DNA of 64,000 nucleotides from the NCBI RefSeq assembly GCF_010183535.1, contig NC_071328.1, positions 8,804,001-8,868,000 of the forward strand, given 5' to 3'. The translations under genes were made by a program, and so were the position numbers. Shown piece after piece: positions 32,905 through 43,337 of the stretch. This DNA comes from Caenorhabditis remanei. Taxonomy: Eukaryota; Nematoda; Chromadorea; Rhabditida; Rhabditidae. Below the pieces are notes generated by a model, which made no database searches, was not told the origin of the DNA, and saw only the letters and a program-made list of their open reading frames with translations. Positions within the stretch are counted from its first letter, which is position 1. The number at the start of each line of letters is the position of its first letter.

Positions 32905-35900
32905 CTAGGTATGGTCTTTATAAAGGAGATTACGGTAGGTGAGTACGATATTATGTCCGAGATTTGTAAAAGAGTTTGGTCGAGCAGGCGGCTGTTCACG
33001 GTGCGGATCCAGTTCAGCATTGGGTGATCGAGTACGGGCACGTCTTTCAGATGCACGAGCATTCCTTTGTCTGAAACTAAAACAATTGAATTGAGTATTT
33101 TTTAACAATGTTAAATACTCTCATTAAGAGTAAAACTAACTTCATACTATTCCTATCGCCGAGATTCCTTGATGTCGTTTCCAAAAATCCATTCGTATTC
33201 TGTTCGAGACTGACCGAATGCCCATATCCGTCTAGCCAACTTTGTCTTCTCCCTTTTGCCGAATGACTTGAAAAACACGAATCGTCTGATATATCTGATC
33301 CATTTCCTATTCGAATACTCATATCACTTTCCAAACTTCCACGAGAATCTCTTGATTCTCTTCGACTACCACGGTCCTCTAGTCGTCCATCTGCTGACAA
33401 AAATGACATTTTTCGGGAATCAGAAGAGAAAGATGGACGGGCGGCACTGATCATAACACGTGGAAGATTGGTAGATGACATTGAAACACGACGATTTCCG
33501 AGACGATTCAATCCGAGATGATGATTACTTTGTTTATGCTCAACACGATCTTCCATTTCGTATCTTCTTTGTTCGAGAACATCCAAAAGAATACGAACGG
33601 AACTGAGGATATCATCGAAGTGAGCACATGTGAAAGTGGCCAGATCTTTACAAGCAAGACCAGTAACGAGAGGATTCAGAAGGTGAATACAGAATAATTG
33701 AGCATCTTTCAATCGGTTTGGATCACGCATGACAAGACGTTGGACGATTCCTAGAAATCAAAGAAGTTATTTAGGGACTAGGATTCAAGAAAAACTCACT
33801 TGACTTTGCGTGGACAACGACTGGATGATGTGAGTTACACAATGAGATACATATGAAGAGTTGGGGAATATTTGCGACATCACAACGATCCGAAAGAGCA
33901 GAAAGAGCTGCGAGAAGGTCGAGTTGACGAGGAACATTTTCATGAAGGAATGGAGGAAGAGTCATGATTGTTGGCAAGAGTTTCTTGGTGATGAATGATA
34001 TTGGCAAGTATTCGGCAACGTGGGGAAGACCACGGACAGCACTCGACTGTAGTATTTGTGTGATTATCAGTTTATACAGTTTGACAAGAGCAGAGAAAAA
34101 AAAATACCTCTTTTCGTTAAATATATTTAAAAAAAAACTTACTTGAAGTGAAGTGTCTTCAGATTTCAGAGACAAAATGATAACATCCAAACACTTATCC
34201 TCCACGAATTCATCTGACAATCTTCTGAATAAGGCCGACATATTCTCCAGAATAAACGCACGAAGCTGAAAATGAGCTAATTCTTAAAAGATTCTGAAGA
34301 GCACGAGGAGCTAAAATAGACGAAATATGAGCACAATTAGCTGCAAAACCGCTCGAGGGCAAGGATTTTTGAGAAGAGAAGCCCACGCGAAGAGCGCCCA
34401 CGCAAACCAAAATGAGGTTAAAAATAGAAAAAAGTATTTACGGAAAACAGGAAAAACTGGAAAACACTTACGAGTTTATTGTGAGTTGTGGCCTCCATAA
34501 GTTTACGAATCCATGGCTTCATCTTATGAATGTTATGACTTTCGCAGTGCTCTAAAATGTGGAAAAGCGGCTTTGTGATTGAATAATACATCTCCGGAAG
34601 TTCAAGAAGTTGCTCATTGAATCTTGGCAACACACGATTGAACCATACAGTTTCAGAGATGTGAGGGATGGCTGCATTCAGGGTTTGACTCAAGAAATGA
34701 GACTTTTGGGAGGGATCAAACACCTGCAGATTCAGAAGATTTTATGAGGTTTAAACTAGAAATGAGTTACCTGTGCAATATCATCCAATTGACGCAATGC
34801 TGACAGACATGGATCATCGAAATGTTTGATCAATGACAATAATTGGACAGTTGGACGTTGTTCAACATCCAATGAAAGCACTTTTGCCATTGAATCTTTC
34901 AAATTTGGACCCAATTCATTTGAGATACACTGAAGAGCTGCATCGAGTTGACCGACGATGATATGGTAGGTCTCCAGGTTGTTCTTCGCATCGATCAACC
35001 GCTTTCCTCCTGAAAAAGCTAACTTTTTTACACCTCCTCCGAAACTACAAACCGGCATAAATCCAGCAAATTAAGACTCCCAGAGAGAACACATCGGCCG
35101 CACTGGTTACAGTTGTTTGGCCTTGAGTCAAGTTTTCTGGTGCCAAAAAATCGAGATCCGGTTGAAGACATGGTGGAAGCTTCTTGGTCCATGGATAACA
35201 TGGATAACAGTTGGGCTCCTTGGCATTCACAGCGAAACTGAATCCTCCGATCTTCCACGTTTTGGTGGCAGTGACATAGATTGCATCTGGAGTCAAGTTT
35301 CCATGAAGCATCTTTGCAGAGTTATGGAGATACGACATTCCGTCGATGATCTGGAATTGAGTCTAATAGAACAATGGCTTTGATTGGGAGGATACCTGAA
35401 GAACACCTAATTTGATCTCAAGACGATCGAGTGAATCATCCGAAACGATTGACTCAAGATTTCCGAAAATTTGCTCGGTGGCAAAGGAGAAATAATCCTT
35501 CGTTTCTTCCAGATTGTGCTCCATGTGCAAAATTCTTGGATGTATGAGACCCATGAGTTGCTGAGTTTCGTACCTGGAACTACGTGATTTATGGTGTTCA
35601 TAAAATCAAGTAAAGTGAAGTGTAGTTCAGCAAAACCCAACAAAGTTGTATTATTTCCTTACAAAAGTCTTGAATACGGATAACTCACTTGATGAGATCA
35701 AACATTGAGTAGGTTTTTGATTTTCCGAGTTTTGGCGGTGCCTTCACATTGCTTTTCTTGTCGAAAACTAGCACAGAGGCATCCTGAATTCAAGTATTTC
35801 TCAATTTGATCACTATAAATATAGTCTACCGATTCTCCCACCTTGTTGCCAAAGACACTTTTCGAATTAAAAATTCTCCAGTGTCCATGAGTGAGTCGAT

Positions 35901-35997
35901 ATTCCAATGAATGGTAATCCTTCTCCAATGGAGCAGCTCCAGATCCTCCCAATGGGGAAGAAAGAGTTGGAGACACCATTGGACGGGATGGAACCAT
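32905..35997 (-). CDS. SCYL2-family pseudokinase (787 aa)
   Basis: SCYL2/CVAK104 proteins bind clathrin and AP complexes in endosomal trafficking. Ten exons: 35842-35997, 35689-35783, 35396-35573, 35053-35350, 34771-35009, 34472-34723, 34143-34265, 33800-34046, 33141-33750 and 32905-33070. The kinase-like fold is visible with degenerate motifs: VLVFDKK at the Lys strand, HGNLTPDAIY replacing the HRDLKPxN loop and no DFG (KIGGFSFAV). These match the known SCYL2 pattern (HGNITPENI, KIMGFDF). A HEAT-type helical region follows (about residues 300-540), then a Ser/Arg-rich tail. A TTTGCAG acceptor lies 9 bp upstream of the ATG, consistent with trans-splicing. An upstream in-frame ATG at 36054 is possible. 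Divergent from the small ORF at 36295. Confidence 0.88.
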
Positions 35998-36294
35998 CGA
36001 GAGCTCCTGCAAAATGATGGATAATGAATTCAAGAACTCAGTACTGAAATTCATATTTTCAATTTGCTATTATGCTCCCGTGGTCCATTTTGTATAGCTG
36101 CCCAACTTAGTGTAATTTCAATTCAATAGTTCGTAGCTCTCTAGTTTTTAGACCCCTTTTTCATCAATTTCAGTAAATTTCAATTCAAAGTTTATGCAAT
36201 TGAAATGATTACTCCATTATTTGGTTTCTTCAATCCAAGTGTCTTCCTCAAACTGTTCATCGACGAAGTTTTGTTCATTTTAGGAGGTGGAGCC

Positions 36295-36489
36295 ATGAAA
36301 CTTGTTGATGACGAAGATGATGCCATATTTAACAGACTGACCGAAAATTACAGAAAGTTAAATGAAATGAATCAGAGCAAGGGTAAAGAGTGAAAGGAAA
36401 AAACTAAAAATGAATTTGCAGGTGATAAACAAGAAAGACTACAAATACTAACACACCTGAAAAGAAGAAAAATTAATGTTTTGAGGTGA
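36295..36489 (+). CDS. Putative 51-aa small protein
   Basis: Two exons, 36295-36382 and 36422-36489, joined in phase 1 across a 39-bp intron (GTAAAG..TTGCAG). The reading starts MKLVDDEDDAIFNRLTENY and ends KRRKINVLR-stop. A TTTTAG acceptor ends about 13 bp before the ATG, consistent with spliced-leader addition. Acidic N-terminus, basic C-terminus and a helical middle; not recognised. It lies head-to-head with the SCYL2 gene (298 bp between starts). Confidence 0.5.
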
Positions 36490-39400
36490 AATTAGGTTAG
36501 AGACACAGATTATTCGATTATCTACCTCATGAGATATGTTGCGATATGTTTACGTTCTCGATGGAAAGTAATCGAGGTGGGAAATGTGAAGAAGAAATTC
36601 AAAACTTGAGGGAGCTCGTCACCATACTCGTCTTTTCTAATTTCAGAAGATGAGTGTAAGTTGATTTTATGCAAAAAAGAGCAATGTAGACTAATTGAGG
36701 CAAATTTAAGCTGGCTAATTCACTAGCTTAGACAGTAACTGGCTAAAAGTAGCCAACTACAAAAACATAGAGTTCAAGAAAAGAAAAGTCAAAAAATACT
36801 ATGCCAATTGAGATTGATACAGTCTGAAGAATATCAAAATGGACCATACTTGTTTCTTCTCGAAATGAAATTTGATTACAAGGAACTAAATGCAAAAAAG
36901 GGAAAAAAGATAAACGTAGGAAATGAAAGATACACTTTCTTTTTTTTCCCCAAATCGTCTATCTCTCTCCAATTTTTGTTTCTCTTCTGACACAGATGTG
37001 CATTTTTCTTCTCCTCTTCAGGAAAGTAAAAGCAGTGAAAAGGGAGAGAAATAGAGGTTCTCCGGGGTGAGCCAATTATAAAAAGTTCAGAAAGAAAAAT
37101 GCTCACACCGAGAAAGAAATAGATATTGAGTGGAAAGAGAGGGAATGAGTATATGAGAGCTCTTTCATTTAGGGAATTTGAGAAATTAAAAATAAATGGA
37201 TAGACAGATCGACGTGGTCTCTTGAGGAGACGTCGGGATATGAAGCATGTGCTTTTTCTTTTTTAAGAGGAGAACTCACAAGGTATTTGTGACGTCGAAG
37301 TGGAGAAAAAGGTAATTGGTGGGGAGGAGAATCGAGTGAGTAACACCTTTTTTCTCGAGATTTCAAGTCTCACTGGGTATTATAAAAGCTGGAGATGGTT
37401 TGTTGTTTTCTGTTAGATAACGGCGTTTCGTAATCAAAAAAGGAGAAGAACATTTCTCGTTCGGCTAAATCACTTGAGATATTCAGAGCAAGATCTGAAT
37501 GTGTTTTACCGGTGTTCTTATTTCGAAAGCCAAAATACCGTACTAGAGAACAACTCATCTCAATTCGTGTTTTTCCACAATTTTCCTGGCATCGCTCATA
37601 ATTCAAAATAAGAATAAAGTGCATCTTCTGTTTGTCAGAATGCACATTTATTTTTTCGGATAAGGAATAATTAGCACCACCTACTCAAAATAAAGCTAGA
37701 AGTTATCTGTAAAATTCAAAAAAATAATTTGGCAACCGATATAGAAAAATGAGAAACAAAAAGAAGAAGAAGAAAACAAGTGAAAACATGAAAATATAGA
37801 CTAAATAAAATTTTCAGTAAACTAATACTCAATTTTAAGTGTCTATATATGAATTCCCTCTGGAAACTTGCCATTTATCCCCTTCTTCCTCTTATCATAA
37901 GAGACGTCATCACTCGAAAAAAGAGGAACTTATTCAAAACAAATACAAAAAAAGGTGAGACATTCTTTTTTTGCATCTTTCTGTCTATTTCGTCATAGAA
38001 CTCATGTGTTGATGCTTTAAATGGCGAGTAAAATACGAGTACCTGGAACAGGTGATTCTCCAGTTAAGTTCAGTGCTGAATTTCAGATAAAGTTTCTCAT
38101 GAATACCTTAGTTTTGATTCGGAAATCCATTTCTGTTTTATAGAAACTCTCTTATTTGAAAATTAGAAACATGAGAAGGTTATGAGCGTTATTCCATACT
38201 TTTAGGAAAATAACAGTTTTCAATGAGTTGAATATTCCTAATCCATCTTGAGTATCCACAGTTTCCGACACAAATCTTTCGAAAAATATTGATTCAAAAA
38301 GTGAACTGTTATACATGTGACCTGAGGACATTACTCAATAAAAGAGGTTGAGACGGACCTGAAGACGTATGGGGACAGAAAAATAGGGGAAGAAAAAGAA
38401 AAAGAAGAAGAAGAAGCAAGAGAATGTGTGTATGTGACAAATTGGAGAGAATTAAAAGTGACATCGTCGTTGATATGTATTCCGACGATGAGAGATGACC
38501 CCCCTTTCGCCTTTTTCATGGATACCCACTAAACATAAACGAACATTTTTATTTTTTGGCGGGAAAAAACAGAGAAGAGGAAGAGAAGGATGAGGAAGAA
38601 GCGGAGATGGAGGAGGGTTCTATGGTTGGTTTGTTAGTGAATTGCGTACTGTAAAGTAAGAACGTCGTATGAAAAAGGTTTTTTTTCAGAACTCTAATTT
38701 CTATCCGGATGTTTATCAAAAGTTTAAATTTAGTTGTTCAACATACATAATGATTTTCTGAGTCCCAAGTACTGTTTCGGGCATGAACACAGTATAAAAA
38801 CAAATGTTAAAACATAAAAGTGGCTCAACGTCCGGGTTTTTGTTCTCGAATAAAAATTCTGCTCCATCGTTCTCTCTATCTCTTTGAGAAAATCCAAAAG
38901 TCCCTCTTCTTCTTCCATAAAACCATAAAACTCCTTCCTTTCGTTCTGCTCCATAAAGTTTTGCATTTCAAAGAAATGAAAATGGTTTGTATTTTAAAAT
39001 TCAAAGATTAATCTTCCTAGAATTTTTAAATGTGGAATTTTCAGATTTGTCTAGATTTCCAACTGGAATAGAAAAAGATAGTGATGTGGATCATGTTTCA
39101 GTCAAGACGACAATTAAATTGTTTATAATACGAAAAATCTGCTCTATATTAGTATTAGAATAAAGACACTATCGAAACACATTCTGTTCTACACATTTTT
39201 ATACGTTCGTATGTAATAAGATTATTCTAGGAAAAACACCTAATTAAATGTATATCAATGCATTTTTCAGCACAAAAGGAAACGAACTGCATTCATTCTG
39301 CACAGGAAGAGAAATGAAAAATGAATGAAAATAGAAGAAATGACGAGAGAGAAATTCTCAAAGAAGGATAATGAGATGCACGAAATGAAATACGATCTGG

Positions 39401-39556
39401 GAGATTTTTAGAGCATTTTCACAGATCATACACTCGAAAAATCAGCTGACTTTTAATTTATTTTCGCAGTTTTTAGATTGAAGATTCGTGAGAAATAAAT
39501 AGGAATAGGAACCAGTCGTTGGATGAAAAATGATGGTATAGAGTATAGTAGATCAG
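36490..39556. other. Gene-poor stretch, nothing supported
   Basis: About 3 kb of AT-rich sequence. Open frames are short, often start at non-ATG codons and lack paired splice signals. No tandem array, RNA gene or element ends were recognised. Confidence 0.4.
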
Positions 39557-40338
39557 TCAAAATGAGTCGTCGTTTTTCTTTTTTTGGTGGAAAAGAAGGA
39601 GTCTGTCAACTCCTCCAAGATTGAAATCTTCATTCAAAACAATGCAATTTCGTGATACATAACTCACGAGACGCTGAAAATCATCTTCTGACTGGCGAAT
39701 ATCATTCAGAGATATGCTGAGTCAGATAAGAATCGAAATTATTATTTTTGGGATAGCGGATATAAAATTGTAGTGTACTATCTGGAGAAATGATTATGTG
39801 GAGAACTACGAATTATGTCTGATAATATGTTGATGAGACTTAAGAACAGTGGTCATGGTTAGAAGACACAAAGTCTTGAAATAACTTTGCAATGAAAAGA
39901 AATGTCTATCTGATATTTATATTATCAGAATCTCATATTTCTTTCAACAAATTACCGCACTCGGATGAGAATGTAAGAAGCCTTCCACCCAAATTCGATA
40001 CACCTAACTTACCTTTTCAAATGTTGTTTTTTTTCCATTAATTTTGAACATTACTTATTCCATAACCTTGAAATCTATGTTTTCCATCACAAAACCCCAT
40101 TTTACCTGTGAATATCTGCGGATTGCGTCGAACATTCTTTTTCGTATTTTTCTATTTTCAATTCTTCTACTAACCACCTGAAAATAAAAAACAGTGAAAA
40201 GTGTCAACTAACCCTGTAACTGTTGGTGGAAGCACGGCATCGGACAGGTGGATGGACTGCAATTGCAGCCGCAGCGGCGGCTGCTGCTACGGTTCCTCGC
40301 TGAGGTACTGTAGCACGATTACGACTTGGAGTACTCAT
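39557..40338 (-). CDS. Putative 110-aa basic protein with N-terminal alanine run
   Basis: Exons 40213-40338, 40106-40177 and 39557-39691, all phase 0. Exon 1 encodes MSTPSRNRATVPQRGTV followed by eight Ala and a Cys-containing basic stretch. Exon 2 is very basic (RRIENRKIRKRMFDAIRRYS). Exon 3 reads SEDDFQRLVSYVSRNCIVL and ends KKKNDDSF-stop. The exon 3 acceptor could instead lie 29 bp upstream (CTGACTCAG), which would need another exon for phase. No family was recognised. Composition suggests a nuclear or regulatory protein, or the variable N-terminus of a larger gene. Confidence 0.5.
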
Positions 40339-42718
40339 GGATAGTTCGGTTTTTTTTGGTTTGGAGAGGAGGTCTGAGATATTTCAAACATTTTTAAACT
40401 GTTGAGAATCCGATATAATGATTATTACGAGAGGTAAATGGAAAATTGTACGACTGAAATGTTGACTACAATTTGTTTTGATCATTAACAGTCGCTGGAA
40501 TCTTATTCTCAATGGGATCATGAAGAGGTAGACTGATAATAAAAACTACTGTTCGATAGAGGTGAAAACAAGAATGAATGTTATCCTCAAGTAACGACAG
40601 AAACGGTGTGGGAATTCAGTTATCGAATCTTGTGACAATGAGAAAATGACTGCTGAAGGAGCGAGAGAAACCAACTGATTCGGGAGAATAAGTTCGTGGG
40701 AAAAATATGGAAAAAAGAACTCGAAGAAGGTGATTCTGTCACTTGATTCTGGGAAGAGTCAATCATCAGTATCTTATGTGCCTGATGTGAAGGAAATCAC
40801 TATTCTTCAGAATGGAAAGACAACGTCAACTATTCGTATAGTAGACAGACAGTTTCAAGAGTCTCTCAACAAAAAAGAGCGTCATAAATCTGTGTAAATC
40901 ATCTGAAGTGATTCTGTTTTATACAAAAAAGAATGATGATATCTGGAAGAGTCAAATTATAAAGTGATGTAATATTGACGCCTTCTTTCCTCTTCAGAGT
41001 CTTATTTCAAGAGTAATTATAGTTCAGACGGACGGTTTTTGATGTCTACAAGTTTACGTCAGTTATCTAGAGTAGCAGAACACTGGCAACAATATGAACC
41101 AAAAAGAATTCGGGATGAATTTCATCAATTTTCAAAACTTTCAAAATACTAAGAACTTCTAAATACAGCTTTCTTTATTTTTGAAACCAGCCAGACTTAC
41201 GCTGTTGTAAAAATGGGTGTAAAATAAAAATAAAAAACGTTGCCTAGCTAGTGCACTCTGAATAATTCTACGTTTTTCCTCCCTTTCTCTGAGAAAATGG
41301 GCGGAGCAAAGCCGCTTAATTCTCGAAACAAAAAAAACCCGAAGAAGAGAGAATCTCATAGAAATTCGAGGCTCGTTAAGGAGAAGGAACTGAACAAAAA
41401 GGAGTAATGAGTGAGAGAGAGAATTAGAGAAAATGAAATAGAACATAAGAGTCGATGTCATCATTCACAGAACCATTTTTCGAGACTTTTTTCTCCAAAA
41501 ATAATTATTTCTTTCTCATTGAACTCGTTTGACAGACACTGAGTTTCAGAATCTACAGATAGAGTTTGAACTGAACAATCCGAATGATAATTCCTTCAAA
41601 AATTTTTCCAAAAGATGTCAGGGTGTTCTTGAAATAATCCTTAACCTCTTCTTCCACGTCTTCTTCTTCTTTTCATTATTCAATTCTCTGGAGAATTCTC
41701 CCATCTTTCGCTATCTTTTTCACCTCGTTCTTCTCTCGTTTTTTGCTTCTTTTTATCGTCATTTAATGAGATTCGTTCGGTCGAAAGCCTCAAAAGCGTC
41801 GAAAAGCCTATTCTATGAGGAAGATGTATTTTCTAATGGAATTCGGATGTACTCCTAATGAGTATGAAGAAGAAAAGGAGAAGGAACCCATTCAATTCGA
41901 GAAGAAAAGGACAAGAATTGGTAACGAATTCGGTCGGTTTTGATAAAAGATGTTGTAGAATTGGGGATGAAAGTGACTAAATGAGATTAATGAATTGAAA
42001 ATAGAAGAAGGAGCATTGGTGCTTTGTTTTTGAGAGTCTTCTTCTTGTTTTTTGAGTGTTAACACAGAAAATGAAAGATGTTGATGTCTAGAATATTAAC
42101 ATAACAAGATGAGTTACATGCTATACGTAATAATAGATTATTAGAAACAAATCGAGTGAGTCAGTTAGAGATTTTCAAATTTACAGAGACAGAAATTTAT
42201 TGTTTTGTTCGGACAGTATGTTTTTTTCCTAAAAACAATTCAAACTCACGTCGGCGCTTGTGTAATCAGTCTGCAAGATTACTACGATCAAGAGAGAAAC
42301 AAATCAGGATTCAAGATTTTTCTAAATAGCCCCGTGTAGCTTTATTTTCAGAGAACTCAAAAACAGGGAAGGCAGCAGGTAAATAAAAGGGATGGAAACC
42401 AAGTTAGAAAGGGAGATCTGAGATTTTGAATAACAACGAGTTTCAATAAAAATCGAAATAGAGCTTTTTTGCTTCTTTCTCATTTAGAATTCCAATAAAA
42501 CAAGATAAAATATTAGTGTTTTCGTTCAAAAGTTCATCGATTAAAATTAGAGGAAATGAGAAAAACAGGAGTCACTTGATTTTGTGCTTCAATGGTTTGT
42601 ATGATTACGAAACTCCGGAATTTTTTCAAAGTACTATTGCTTCTTCAGATGAAAAAGAGAGAGAGAGAGCGAGTATTCAGACAAGGCATGTGGGTATTTG
42701 AAATTCTATTCGAAAGAA
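40339..42718. other. Gene-poor stretch upstream of the gag-protease element
   Basis: No complete gene was found. A 21-bp open segment between a TTGCAG acceptor and a GTGAGT donor on the minus strand (about 42250-42270) could be a microexon but has no partners that I could identify. Confidence 0.35.
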
Positions 42719-42845
42719 TTAAATGGGTGCATTTGGGGAAAAAATAGCAGATTTGTTTCCAATCTCTTTTATTTTCCGGCTTCCGATGAGGTAATCTTTC
42801 TCTGCGATTCTTGTCTGAATACTCTCTAGTTTAGTGATAAGAGAC
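42719..42845 (-). pseudogene. Possible coding fragment abutting the LTR insertion
   Basis: On the minus strand an open, protein-like stretch (MSLITKLESIQTRIAEKDYL, ending FSPNAPI-stop) begins 1-2 bp from the LTR element. The reading continues beyond the element's far side in the same frame (ILPPDNIFLFRFYS at about 46330-46291), as if the insertion split one exon. No splice sites or upstream exons were confirmed. Confidence 0.3.
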
Positions 42846-42850
42846 ATTGA

Positions 42851-43104
42851 GTGGCTTCGCCGAAGTTCTACATTCTCGAAACCCCATGGAATCACAGAGG
42901 TCAAAGGAAATGAATATTCGCGTGGCAACCGTAAAACCTAATTCACATCATGAAACTCAACCCTTTATAAGATTGAACTCATTGATAAAGTTTAGTTCTA
43001 AGTTTGCTTTTTGCAACGAATAAACGCTCTTTGACTTGTAAGTTTTAGTTGTGTTCTTAGTTCTCGAAGTCTGTTTCTGTCCTAAGTGATAGAAATAGAT
43101 AACT
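42851..43104 (+). repeat. 5' LTR of the gag-protease element
   Basis: 254 bp, matches 46037-46290. Contains an AATAAACGC polyadenylation-like signal near 43019. Confidence 0.88.
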
Positions 43105-43337
43105 TGGGGGCCGAACCAAATTAGTTGTATTAGCAGAAGTCAGACGCTGGTGAAGGTGATAAGACCTGATCCGAGCTCCTTCGCTATTAGAACTATTTCC
43201 TCTCGTTGACTAAATATCAGCGAACGTACTGTTCCTGTCTCGGAGATCGAAGATCGAAGAGTCGGACAAATAAAAACGGTGAGACCGTGGTGAGATACTT
43301 TGGTGTGATATTGGTGAGACGGTGGTGAGAAACGGTG

